Source of the DNA: Massospora cicadina
Taxonomy: Eukaryota > Entomophthoromycota > Entomophthoromycetes > Entomophthorales > Entomophthoraceae
DNA: 64,000 bases
Assembly: GCA_022478985.1 (NCBI GenBank)
Contig: JAKSZP010018529.1
Location: forward strand, 1 to 64,000
Direction of reading: 5' to 3'
The position numbers and the translations under genes were made by a program. The notes beneath the pieces were generated by a model. The model was not told where the DNA came from, searched no databases, and saw only the letters and a list, made by a program, of their open reading frames with translations. This document shows, one piece after another, positions 46,461 to 58,045 of this stretch (the first letter of the stretch is position 1; each line of letters starts with the position of its first letter).

Positions 46461-46708
46461 CAATAATATGTTTCATCAAAAACTAGATCATGACACATAC
46501 ATACAAATAGTTTCTTCCTTATAACAGCTTCTTGTATTAAAAAATATCAGCTGAATTAATAAAGAACTTTTAATTTTTGTTGTCAATTTGAGATAAAATA
46601 TGCTGCAGCTATAGACCATGATGCCTGAATCAGTGCCAGCCACTACTCCTGCTGGGGTAAGGCCTAAAACAATTGAGAATTTACTGTTTAGCAAAAAAGT
46701 GCATTGTG
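46461..46708 (+). mobile_element. F3, part 2 (ORF1-like start)
   Basis: atgcctgaatcagtgccagc then cactactcctgctggggtaagg is the F counterpart of B's opening. It stops where LINE4 begins and resumes at 51954. Confidence 0.5.
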
Positions 46709-46784
46709 CTTTTATTTATTACTCTCACTTTTAGTAATATGATTTGATACAAACAGTAAAATTTAATAATCAATACCAGGTGAG

Positions 46785-48130
46785 ATGAGCATGATTAATA
46801 AAGTAAAGAATTGGGAAATGAGGTATAAGGGAGCAGACATGGATCTGCACCACCCAAAGGTACCAAGCGCACAGAAGCATACAAAAATACAAGTAAAAAC
46901 AAAAAACCCAAGGTGGCGCACCCCATGGGCTTTGTGAATTTTTTAGTAAAATACTGCAGTTACATGGAAGTATCCCACTTGCAACCATTGTCACTGGTGG
47001 AACACAGGATATGCATATTCATGGGCGTAGAGACACTGACAATGTGGGAAAAGTTTGGTGAAGTCAAACTAGAATTTTTCCTCACACGTGGTGTACTTAA
47101 CAACACATACAATCCGCAAAGGTTGGGTAATTTTGAGTTTAAAACAGAAGAAGAAAATGATGTAGCAAGGGTCAGAGTATAACAGGACCTTCCTGACAGT
47201 CAGCACTTGGTATCGACCAAATGCACACATTGGACAGAATCATTTAACATTTTCATAAACTTTAATTACCTTATGACTACACTGGCACGCACAGTAGTCA
47301 GATGGCATCTCTGGAAGGATTGAAAGCCTATGGAGAAGTTAGACAATTTAAAATGCAAGATTCCAGCTGATGCTGACCCTGAGCACTGGTAAGATAATTG
47401 CAATCATTTCCCCAAATCAGGAGATAGAGGAGGATATCACAAAAATCCTCCACATTGCATCTTTCACTATTGATGGGAAAATTTTTCAACTATTCCACAC
47501 AACAGTGGAGAGCGTGCCCCCCATTACAACCACTGCCAGGCCTTTAGGCACAAGATTCATGCTTGTCCCATAAAAGAAGGCCCTAAGAAAAATGTATTTC
47601 TGTGAGGAAGAAATGGGTGGAGACGACTCAGAGTATGCAAAAGTCACAAATACCACACAAGCATTCAACTAGGGAGAACATGAACAATATAAAATAATTG
47701 ACCCTATGTCCCCAAAAGAATGAAAAATGGCCAAACAATCTTGCAAGCTGGCTGCGACCAAGATAAAGGCATCAGTGCAATCATCCATCTCGCCGGAACA
47801 GATCCAGGAAGACATGAACTTGAACAATGAGCCAATAAAATCATGTGGAAAACCAAACAACTAATCCAAACAGAATGGATTTGGCAGAACACAATTTGTA
47901 AGCAAATGCAGCAGAACAGGGGTTCAGCACACCCCAAAAATTGCAGAGCATTTCCCAATTGGAAGCAAAAATAAACAATGGAATGCGAAAAATAAAAATG
48001 TGGCCAATAAGAGAACAAAAGTGTACCACAATGATAAATTGAAAACCAACATAGGCAAGAGAGGACAAAAACAGCAGTAATGAAAGGGGCAGAATACACC
48101 CCAACTCCTACTCATAGTTATGCTCTCTGC
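46785..48130 (+). pseudogene. LINE4 ORF1
   Basis: Possible ATG at 46785. Blocks: GVETLTMWEKFGEVKLEFF, GNFEFKTEEENDVARVRV, IIAIISPNQEIEEDITKIL, and a knuckle remnant HCQAFRHKIHACPIKEG near 47530-47580, where the first Cys is Tyr. A basic tail follows to about 47900. Several stops. Confidence 0.68.
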
Positions 48131-48219
48131 AGCAGATGTGCAATGGAGAGTGATGTGGGTAAGAGAGTAGGGCCAGAGGGCCCTGCTAACCACTCCTGAG
48201 GTGCATCAGGCGTCTCAGT

Positions 48220-48910
48220 AGAGATAAGGAAGCTGAACATAGCAGGACTCAAGGCCTTAACGTCCCAGGTCAAGAAGTTGAGTCTCCTGAAAAACCCACC
48301 TTGGATATCTTGGAGGTTCAGGAAACCCACTGTCCATAGGGAAAGGAGGAGGCATGGGAAAACATGCTCCTCCCAACAATATCGTTTTGGTTGCAACACT
48401 GTGGGGTGATAGTACATGCAAACCAAAACTTTAACTTCATTAATAAAATTTTGTTCCTGGACAGCGCGTACTGCTGAGCCCTTCTCATGGCACAAAGAAG
48501 TGCACACAATAGCCAGTGTGTATGTATTGAACAGTGCAATAGACCAATGAGAGTTTTTAACAGCTCTAACACAACTCCATCTTCCAGAAAACACTTTTGT
48601 CATGGGAGACATGAACTTCTGGATCAACACAGATACTGACCAATGGCCAAACACAGAGGGAGGCATCACAAGGGCAAGTGGAGCTTCACTAGTAAAGGCC
48701 ACCCTGGGACTGTATGATCCACTACATAAATGGTTACCCCTCCTACAGAACATGACACGCTCACGTGTGCACAACGGTGTACTTTTCTCTATGTCATGGA
48801 TAGACCTAATACTCGCACCATTAATATTCTGACACCAAATTAATAAAAAAAAGATTAAAAAACCTGAATTCATTGACCATCGGCTAGTTTCAGTGTCCTA
48901 CACACTAGTG
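48220..48910 (+). pseudogene. LINE4 ORF2: endonuclease domain
   Basis: LNIAGLKALTSQVKKLSLL, VQETHCP, a weakened NIYAPN (SVYVLN), NTFVMGDMNFW, LFSMSWIDLILAPL and FIDHRLVSV. Catalytic residues are recognisable, but frames change at about 48290 and 48580. Confidence 0.72.
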
Positions 48911-49519
48911 GTAACAACTATCCAAGCACTCAGGTGGTGCAGAACACGCCCAAAAATTTAGCTGACTTGGAATTTCAATCCTGTATGGAGAAAATATCCT
49001 CAACATGGGATTTTTAAACAACTTTCTGTTCATACCCATTAACCACCTAGGAAAATTTCAAAAAAATTAACAACATAACAGATTAAACACACAGAATCAA
49101 GAGATACAGGGCAGCTTCAGACATTATCAAACACACCTTGGCAGAAATCAATCACCTGTAAAATAATGTCCCGCGTACAGGATATAGTTCTGAGTGGGGA
49201 TGCAAATGGGCAGAGGTCTCTGCTAGGCTAAACACCCTGCTATTCAAACACCAACACTGAGTTGGGGTTCAATATGGAGCAAAAACCCTAAAGGACTGAG
49301 AAACTTGCTTGATCTATTTTTTCTGCCAATTTCATGCCCAAAAAATATGATAACCTGCACACAGGTCTGACAACTGGACAAAACCATAGCAGAAACACCT
49401 AAGAAGTCACGACCAAAGTACACAGGTTTTATAAAAGTTTATATAAATCTGAACTGGTCAAACAAGCAAAAATTGAAAAATTCCTCACAAATGCACATAT
49501 TGACACTGCAGCTCAAAAC

Positions 49520-50420
49520 AATAATTTAATTAACCTAATATTGTGTGAGGAATTATGGGAAGTAGTACACAGTACACCAAGAGGGAAATGCCCTAGACCT
49601 GATGGGATTCCCTATAAATTCTATATAAAATATTTTACTAACATATCTAATTTATTTTTAGCTTCCATAAACAAGTGCATTATGGAAACATGCCTTCCAC
49701 CTGGAGGCAAAGAAGCATACACTGTCAGTCTATTCAAAAAATGAGATAGACTAAACCTATCAAATTGGCGCCCAATCTCCCTAACCAATACTGACACAAA
49801 AATATTCACAAAAATCATGGCCAAACGACTAGGGGAAATTGCAACTGATGCGATATCCCCATCACAATATGAATCTGTCCTGAAAAGATCCATATGGGAC
49901 ACTATCACACTGTTTCAAATGTTTTCCAATAAAAAGCCTTTGGAGTTCCTATCTTTTTAAATCAACAGAAGGCATATGACAGGGTGAACTGGACCTATCT
50001 CAGACCCTTCCTTCAAAAATTCAAATACTCAAATAGGTTCATAAACTGGGTGATGTTGTTCACAGAGTCAGCCACCATGGCTTTGCGCGGAGCAGTTTTT
50101 AGATAACCCAGTTTTTCACAGAGAGGACTCAAACAAGGAGACGATTTAAGCCCTCTACTTAAAAGTTTTATTCTGGATCCCCTAATCCGGAATACAAATG
50201 CACTTCTCAATGGAATAAATGTTTATGGCCAACCACCAGTCAAAATAATGGCCTTCGCTGATAACTGCACGGTGGGTATATCCAACAACCAGGATACTCG
50301 CAGAATTGAGAAGAAAATACAAGGATATTCATCCATAAGAAACGCTTTACTTAACACTGAAAAAACGGAAATCATACTCCTGGGGAAATATCAGATCCAT
50401 TGGACGCCATCTACCCTGGG
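49520..50420 (+). pseudogene. LINE4 ORF2: reverse transcriptase domain
   Basis: CPRPDGIPYKFYIKYF, LSNWRPISLTNTDTKIFTKI, FLNQQKAYDRVNWTYL (motif A with Asp kept), RGLKQGDDLSPLL, IMAFADNCTVGISNNQDT (motif C with the second Asp changed to Asn), TEKTEIILLG. Broken frames between motifs. Confidence 0.78.
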
Positions 50421-51800
50421 TCAGCAAACCAATACAACATCAAGACTCCTCACCAGACATAGGAGGCAAAGATTACCAATCACCCCATTAGAACTTCCCT
50501 TTACTACCAAGCCGGCGGTTGGACCTGTCCGTCACTTGGGAGTATGGTTGGAGGCAGGAGGTTACACCAACTCCATGATGAAAAATCAACTTTTAGATAA
50601 AATAACAAAACGCATTGCCTCCTTACATGGACATCAAACAGGTCTAACAGGAAAGGTCATGGTACTCAACTCTCTGATACTACCAATCATGTGGTTTACA
50701 GCCCATGCAATTGCCTTCCCACCGTCCTTTTTTTATACAATCTAAACCTTAGTACAGGGATGGCTTTGGTCCAACCACAACCCCCCTGTACGCCTTGAAA
50801 CCCTATTTGGCCCTAGAAGACAGAGGTATGGGGCTAACTAATTATATAGAGCAAGCGTCCTAAATACTAGGATCCTGGATAGCTCAGGTGACTAGCCCAG
50901 ATCTTCCAGATATACATTGGGCCAGAACAGCAATATATAATTTTCCCTAGCACTCTGATTAAGAAACCCAGATCATCCAAACACATCGATCAATTGTCTG
51001 CCGTCTCATCCTACAGCTGCAGGACCACATGGCATCCCTTTACTCTTTAAACTAATACCTCGAGCCATGAGAAGAGCAGAGCGGAAGATTCAGATGTTTA
51101 GCCAGATCAGTCACTGAGGACGCCCAAGGCTAACTCACAGACAGAAAATTAATGGCCAAATAGTCAAAGATAACATAATATGCAGAAGTCCGAGTACCAT
51201 AGCCAGGATTGACTACCCAGATATTGTGGATATACCATACAACCTGAAGACCCAAAGAAGAGTCTGGAAATACACACATCACTCACTATTTCAACCCAGG
51301 ATAAGAGCACTGTGTGGAGATGCATGAGGAGTGTATAACGCAGAGAAGAACGGTCAAATGCTGCCCATTCCTCATGCACAATATGTGGCCAATATGAAAG
51401 CCTGGTACACCGTAAAGAACAATGTCCAACATCAGTAGCTATATGAAATAAATCATGCGCCTATTCCGCCATGACAGTGGACAATCAGTCAGTCTGGATA
51501 TGAATATGTTCACTATAGACATGAAGCCACCTATCTATCTATCCCTATGTGCGTTAATAGTAGCAATTGGACTATGGATAATCCTTACTATAGTACTGGA
51601 ACTGGTACAGGAGCAAGGCCACACTCTAAGAAGCCATCAATCGTTTTCACTATCATATATTGAAACATTTCTAAGCATAGTTGTTTGGAAACATGACCCC
51701 AGTAAAAGAAGTAAAATCTCTACATGGATCCCCATATGGTTCCTAAATATTGATCCTTTCCTTCAATCATGTTGCATCCAAGGATAAGTCACATAAATCC
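50421..51800 (+). pseudogene. LINE4 ORF2: C-terminal region
   Basis: VRHLGVWLEAGGYTNSMMKN, GLTGKVMVLNSLILPIMWF, then a knuckle region near 51375-51425 (CTICGQYESLVHRKEQC, CX2CX7HX4C) and a final run at 51455-51787. The reading meets the 3' tail as EVYISWSNFPK then stop. Confidence 0.66.
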
Positions 51801-51904
51801 CCTTTACCGCCCTAAACTTGTCGGTCTTGGAGACAACAAGAGGGGCTTCATACCCTCTGGGTGTCTTTAATTTTCACAGTTAATTATTTCATCCTCACTA
51901 TATT

Positions 51905-51940
51905 GAAGTGTACATATCCTGGTCGAACTTCCCCAAATAA
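51905..51940 (+). other. Shared 3' tail motif (LINE4)
   Basis: gaagtgtacatatcctggtc, then gaacttccccaaataa. In frame EVYISWSNFPK, stop. Confidence 0.72.
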
Positions 51941-51953
51941 TTAAAAAACATTT

Positions 51954-52952
51954 AAGTGCGCTAGGTAAAGGTCATCTAGCCCTCCTTCTATGATTGGACG
52001 CTTTGTTCCTCTCATGGACTTGGCGCACCATCTAGCCATATACAAACCAATTAACTAAAAATATCATTTTACTTTTCTAAGTCATTCACTACTGCCTCCA
52101 CATGGAGTATGGGTGGGTGATCCCATAGTCAAATTGTAAGATTTTGAACTGTTGATGGAAGACTTTACTTTTATGGGATTATTGATTTCCGCCCACTGAA
52201 AACTATTTTAATTTGTGCTTTCTTATTAAAGGAAGTTGCATTAGAAGCTTCTAAATTCAGCGTTTAATAAAATACCTTTATCAAATTACTTAAACCAAAT
52301 TTCCATCTGATATAACATTAGGTGTATAAATTCGTAGATCTCCCTTTTTACCTTCCCCTCAGCAGCTCTTTGGGTAGTGTTTACTAACCTTACCCAATGT
52401 GGGAGTCCCATTATTTATACTTTTTTCTTACATAGCACTAGGCGCACTGTGGGACCTAGGGTGGTGGCCACCATTTTTCTGCATCATAAGTAAAATTCTC
52501 AGAAAATCTTATCTCATTTCATCATTGCCTCAGTACCTGACTTGGCCTTCTGGGCTTGGGTTGAGAATGATGATGGTGTGTCCTATTTATTATGAACTAA
52601 CCAGTTGAAGGTTAGAAGCCCATAAGTAGCTACCTGCAACGCTAAAAGGGGCTAAACTCATATTTATCTAAAATAAAGGCTGAGATTGTGGTTCATGCTG
52701 GGGTTCACTATTAAATCCCAAGACTAAGAAATTGCTCTTAAAAGTAAGTCTTAGAGAAAATTTGCAGCCAATACCCTAATTAATTGTCTAAGCTTGTAAT
52801 TTACTGAATCAGCTCATCTGACCTAGAAAATACAACTAAACCAAACTAAACTTATAAAAGCAACTATCAAACATAATTCTACCAATCGTGAAGTGCCTTG
52901 GAAAATAGTCTCAGAAAGTCCAAAGATTTATGTATATATTATCTCCCATTTC
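51954..52952 (+). mobile_element. F3, part 3
   Basis: Continues F3 after LINE4: ggcgcaccatctagccatat aligns with F2 gcgctccatcttgtcc, ctgatataacatt and cagcagctctttgggtagtg align with F1 near 12965-13030, and VCPIYYELTS (52577) is a knuckle remnant. It ends at the B3 insertion. Confidence 0.5.
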
Positions 52953-53054
52953 AACTTTATATAGTTTTAAACTCTCTTTTTACTTGGTGTAGCTTTCTGA
53001 GCAAATTATATGGATAAAAAAGTAATCTCAATCGCCCACTGTAGTTTATCTCTG

Positions 53055-55760
53055 ATGTCCTTGAATTCCCAACTGGCTGCCCAAATGTGGGGCAGCGGCG
53101 AAACTCCCCCCACCATTTTCCGTCTGACGGGAAAAAGCGCTCAGACTGGCTCTCCCAGTCATAACAAACCCTTGGGATGATTTGTTCCTTTCAAGGATCT
53201 TGACGCCCACTTTGTTCAAACCCAAGAAGTACCCCGTTGCCCTCTGGTGCTCCCCCAGAGCAACATGTTTTTGGGCCTTAGGGTCAATCATGCGAAACTT
53301 TTCCCCTCCCATGACTAAGCCATTATTGAAATGGCATAGGTGGTGATACATCCCACCGGTTTTATTGACTTCCGCCCCTATAAGGGGTATTTTGATCTCA
53401 GCTTCACATATGAAGCTAATACCGCCACTGCGGAAATTGTGCCCCTGGTTTTCCATGGTACACCTCTACCCACAATTCAGACCTGGCTACCAGCGGACAC
53501 CACTTTGGTGGTTCATATACTAGTTTGCCCACCCACCTCCCTATGAAGTGCTCCACCAGGAGCTGATTGTAGGTTTGGAAGCCTATGGCTCCAACCCCAT
53601 CTTGCAATTTGTGGTCCCAAATGGGACCACACGCCTCACTGGGCCGTGGACATAAGCCATGATCAGCCCCAACTCAAATAAAATTGCCCTGTAGATTCCT
53701 CCTCATGCCATTATCCTCTCTGCCCCCAACCATCCATTCTGGGCCCACGTCAAGGGCGGATGGATGATCTGTCCATCATGTTTTGAGTTGGACCACTTAA
53801 AATGCAAGTGCCCATCCCTAGCTGCTTCTGACAGCGCTGATTTCTCATCCGCCAGCCTCCAATCCACCGCCCACCCCACGCCAGCTCTGGTATGGGACAT
53901 GATCCTACCTCCCCCTCCCCAAAGACTGTTGCTGCAGCTGTACCAACAGCCACCAATCAGCCTCCTCCTTGCCCCAATGCCACAAACGCTCCACCCAATC
54001 AAGCAGAAAATTGGACCCCAGTTTGATCCCATGCATCCTCCAAGAAACCAACCAAACCACAGGAATATGCCTGTCAGAAAATCGACTATGAGCTCTGCTT
54101 GTTGGCAGGCCAACCAGTATCAAGACTGGTCAGTCCTTGCTGTTTTGCCTTAGGCAACGGGGCCATCAGCACCGGAAAACCCCTTGGCATGTCACCTGCA
54201 CCATTTGTGAATCCCCCAGCCTAATCACTAACCAACGAAATAAATTATAGACTTATAACAAAAGGTAGATTAGGCAAAGGGTGATAAATATTTTAGAGGG
54301 AAGTGGCAGGTATTTATACTATTTACAAAATGACTACTGTACCCACCATCAACCTATCAGCTCTTCCGCTGGTTCTTCCAGCAAACTACTCTTCTTATTC
54401 TTCTACTACACTATTCTCTTACCAGGTGTCAGCCCTCTCTCCTCGTCCTTACCAATGTCTTATTATTTTTGGCTCATCCTCAACCTTAAGTCGCTGGTGA
54501 GCCATATAAATAATTAATTTAAATAAATGTCAAATTTGGATTTGACCTTTGAGTTGATAATATTGTGCCTGAAAAAACTTTAGTCGCCCGCTTTGACTTA
54601 GAATATCTTGGCATCTCACTGACATATCATGTCTTATATCAGTTAATTAATTAGGAATAGCCTTATTCAGGCAATAAGATTATAATAAATGAAGCGATGG
54701 AAAAAACCTTGGCCACCTCAAATGCATAATTGTTTGATCCGCTGATATCAGATTATCAGTACAGGCAGCAAATTTATAGATGAATGATTGAAGTGAATAG
54801 ATTGGCTTTCTGCCAGAAATCCCACAACAGTCCAAAAATGGCAGTTGGTGTTGAACACTGATTCTACTGACTGATACTAATTGAATCATCCTTGCTATTA
54901 GTCACCAGTAATCCTTATACTAATTTGAGGCAACCAATTAGCCAATTGAACCTACTTCCAAACCTGGCATAATACTAATTTTGGCTCGACTCAAATTGGG
55001 GAGCAACAAACCAGCAATCATAATAAATACAGCGAAATTCAGTCAACAACCCTTCCACTAGGATTAGCCTTATCATCCTAAATAGCAATTAATCATTGGA
55101 GGATTCCATCTGGATAAAATTCCAACAATGCTGACTCCTCAATTCAAGTCAACCAAAATCCTTGGGATCTATTGGCTGAAATTGATGAGTCTGGGAATAT
55201 GATTGAGAACCACAGCTTGCAAATTGAGTGGTTTATATATTGACCAAGATGAGGAACTACCCCCTTACTTGTATGCCCCCCAGAAAAATGCCAAAATGTT
55301 TTGTGGTGACCAACAGCTGGCTGTTGAAGCAATGACTAAGCTAGATTGTTACCCCTCTACAAAGCTGCTGCCAAATCAGTGGTGATGCTCGCAGGAGGAA
55401 TCCCTCCTCCCAATATTCCCTCCAAATCCAATAAAGTACAAAAAATATATTGATTGAAGCCCACAAAGAAGCCAATGATGCCATCCAGCACATGGTAGAG
55501 GTAGCGCAGAATCCCAAATCAAAGATACCTGCACCAATATCACCACTTTCAAAAAACTACCTGACACAATCATAAAGCTGAACTAGCTTAGGCAAATTAT
55601 GTTGGAACTTTTATATATAGCAGATGTATTACTACCACCCCAATCATCGGAAATATATCTCTGCATCCAACTGATGCCCCAACGCCCCTGACTCCGCTGT
55701 AACCATGCCATGTTTTGAGATGAAGATGCTGCCAAGGATGAGCCCCTGACCCCCTCCCCT
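53055..55760 (+). pseudogene. B3 ORF1-like protein (interrupted)
   Basis: MSLNSQLAAQMWGSGETPP, FIDFRPYKGYFDLSFTYEAN, LPADTTLVVHI..CPPTSL, LEAYGSNPILQFVVPNG, and a knuckle CPSCFELDHLKCKC at about 53770-53812 (CX2CX4HX4C intact). A Pro-rich linker follows to 54066. After the solo LTR the distal part resumes at 55133 (IKVNQNPWDLLAEIDESGNM) and ends near 55760. Stops and frameshifts. Confidence 0.75.
54072..55127 (+). mobile_element. Solo LTR, family C, copy 2
   Basis: 1056 bp from TGTCAGAAAATC to CCAACA, flanked by atgcc (54067-54071) and atgct (55128-55132). B1 at 3970-4000 shows the uninterrupted site. Homologous to 13604-14557 in inverse orientation (e.g. GIYTIYKMTTVPTINL here, GIYIYKRATVPTVNL there; probably not a real protein). 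No interior. Confidence 0.83.
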
Positions 55761-55896
55761 TCCACCATGATGGGATAAGCAGTTCCCGCTGTCCCACCTG
55801 GTTGGTTAAGTTTGCATTAGGTGTGTCAGCCACTCATCTTAAGTGGTTTGTTCATTCTTTATTTGGAAAGATTTATTTTAAGGTTTTGAGTTTCAG

Positions 55897-55936
55897 TAAT
55901 GTCTGTCCTTGGTCAGCTTACCTCAGCTCAATAAAA
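55897..55936 (+). other. Shared 3' tail motif (B3)
   Basis: gtaatgtctgtccttggtca, then gcttacctcagctcaataaaa. Confidence 0.78.
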
Positions 55937-55950
55937 CTTTATATAGTTTT

Positions 55951-56833
55951 TTGTATCAACATCTAAACATAAAGATTTACCTCTGCCTAATAGAAAGTTA
56001 TAGATTCCAGGAATGTCACAATGAGTGTCTAGATTAATCAAAAACAAAACATTTCCAATAAAAGGGTTATATTGCCAGAAATGACGTTTTAAATCTTTTA
56101 TCAATAATACTAATAATCATTCCTCATTAGTGATATGCCAGTCACATTGAAACATTCTATATCACATCCTATAATTATTTGTGATTATAAATAATAAAGC
56201 CAACTTCAACCAGGACTAATTATTATTATATTAGTAGGCTGAAGTTAATTATTTATTTATTAGATAAAACTATCTCTAAGATATCTATTTTAAATTGAAG
56301 CTATCAACTTTGTTGACTTTATAATACCTATATTTGGATTTGAGTGTAAAGTACATCAATATGTGCTTTCTGAAGATATATTTTGTAGGCCCCTGGTTGA
56401 AACATAATTTTAACAACAATGGAATATTCTAGTGAGACCCTGTCTTCCTCTGAGTAGTCTGTGTGTATTATACAATGGAGAATACAACCAACAGGAATTG
56501 TCTTTTCCTATAAATTTAGATTTTAGATTTCAAGTCTCTTTTATGTGTGCATTTATAACAACTGAAAATTCTTCATATCAAATAAATCTTATGACTTCAC
56601 TAAAACTACCACTGAATAAATTAAAAGCGTCATATATCCTAGAGTTCAATAAAACCAATTCTAAGCCTCTAGAGTCGCCTTTACCATGTAGAAATCTGTA
56701 CTTTTCTGCTGTATTGGCCAACACTGAGGTGGGACTAACTTAAACTGAGCTTTATCTCTGAAATAATATGAAACTCTCTATTCATCATTTGCTAAAAATT
56801 TTTAGACATCACCAACAGTTGATACAACATCAA
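55951..56833. other. AT-rich remnant without recognisable gene
   Basis: Probably the decayed end of F3. An open run at 56432-56743 (MRPCLPLSSLCVLYNGEYN) has no recognisable motif and no relative in the window. Confidence 0.4.
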
Positions 56834-56854
56834 TTTATGCTGTCTCAATAATTT

Positions 56855-56898
56855 TAAATTTATTGCGGGGAAGGCTAACCATGGGATGGACACTTCTG
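56855..56898 (-). other. Shared 3' tail motif (LINE2)
   Basis: Minus strand gaagtgtccatcccatggtt, then agccttccccgcaataaa. Confidence 0.8.
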
Positions 56899-58045
56899 AA
56901 TATGACTCAGGAAAGACAAACTTAGTACCAGGGGAGGAACCCCAAAGAAGCGATGTTATCTCTTGTTGCCAGCGGGAACGCCACTTATGGGGAGGGGAGG
57001 GAACGTGTGAAGGGGCCGTAGCCACTATTGAGCACGTGTGGAGGAAGGGTCTGATTTGATGAACCAGACTGGGAACCAGGAGGAGACCAGCTGTCAGTGA
57101 TGCGGTGGGAGGTATCCAAACATCCACGCTTGAAAGTGGTCCACCAAATGAGACCAGAATCTGTGGACAGCTTCTGGGAGGGTGGGGATGGAGCCAGCGA
57201 TGGCATCCAAGACAATCGTGTGGATAGTCCACATGGCGATTGCAACCACCAGAGCACAGAGGGAGGGTGGAAGGGGGAGGCGATTGATAAAGAAAACATA
57301 TTTCTTGACAGACTGAAGGGATGCGCTTGATCCTGGCCCAGCAGACGTTGAACTTCGCGCCATATCACTTTAGATGTGGGGCACTTCTCCAGGTGGTGGA
57401 ACAGCGTTCCATACTGGCCGCACACAGCACAGGATGAGTGTAAATCGTTAGAGCTCTCAGCTGTACGATACACCCACCTCAGGCAGCGCCACACATGGGA
57501 GCGGACTTGAGGCTGCAACAGAGGATGGTGTGCATATTTCCAGATAGTCTTTTGGGTCTCAGTGGAATAAGGGATGTCCATCATGTCCAGGTAGTCCACC
57601 CTGGATAGGACATGGGGTCGAATGGGGATCACGCCATCATGGATGGGTAGCCCCTGTACCTCTTGTGTGAACTGAGGAGAGGGGCGGCCTCTTCGGGTTG
57701 TATGTCCGCTAATATGAATTCTCCACTCTAAGCTTCACATGGAGAGTAGGATTCGTTTGTAGTGGGTTTTAGTCCCGTGAGGACCAGTGGCTGATGTGTG
57801 TGATGCGAGGTATTTCATCAGGGAGTGGGGGTTTGATGGATTGTTGAGGCCCAAGGCTCAGGAGGAGTTGGAGTGGGATGCGCGGACCAGTGTTGGGATG
57901 GGAGTATAGGAGCGGTGACAGCCGCAATCCAGGTGCCCAGGATTTTGGCAGCATGGGCTTTGAAGTCAAGCAGGCCCATGCCACCTTGATGATGAGGGCC
58001 AAACATGACCTCTAGCTGTACTGGTGGAGGGCGGCCTGACCAAAG
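56880..58045 (-). pseudogene. LINE2 ORF2: C-terminal region
   Basis: FGPHHQGGMGLLDFKAHAAK, LGTWIAAVTAP, then VWRCLRWVYRTAESSNDLH and CAVCGQYGTLFHHLEKC (CX2CX7HX4C) near 57445-57395. After a frame change HKWRSRWQQEITSLLWG runs to SYSEVSIPWLAFPA inside the tail. Breaks near 57690 and 57200. Confidence 0.78.

Larger units (their letters stand above)
46709..51953 (+). mobile_element. LINE4: full-length, older L1-like LINE
   Basis: About 5.25 kb, the same length as LINE1-3. It starts cttttatttattactctcacttt (cf. LINE1 cttttctttctcgttgcaatcac), ends in the shared tail at 51905, and is flanked by aagtgc at 46697 and 51954 (an imperfect longer duplication). F sequence continues on both sides. It has all LINE parts but is clearly more diverged from LINE1 than LINE3 is, so it represents an older or separate lineage, together with LINE5. 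Confidence 0.82.
52969..55934 (+). mobile_element. B3: ORF1-only element split by a solo LTR
   Basis: Perfect 16 bp duplication aactttatatagtttt at 52953-52968 and 55935-55950. Without the solo LTR (54072-55127 plus one copy of its duplication) it is about 1.9 kb, as in B1 and B2. It starts ctctctttttacttggtgta and ends in the shared tail. Same ORF1-like content. Inserted in F3. Confidence 0.88.

Noticed and set aside
48118..48873. 251-codon minus-strand open frame across LINE4
   Set aside because: It lies antisense to the LINE4 endonuclease, whose motifs are on the plus strand; a shadow frame.
54281..54517. Short open frames in solo LTR copy 2 with a match in copy 1
   Set aside because: The match reflects DNA homology of two LTRs; the frames have no start, domain or continuity, and LTRs do not normally encode proteins.
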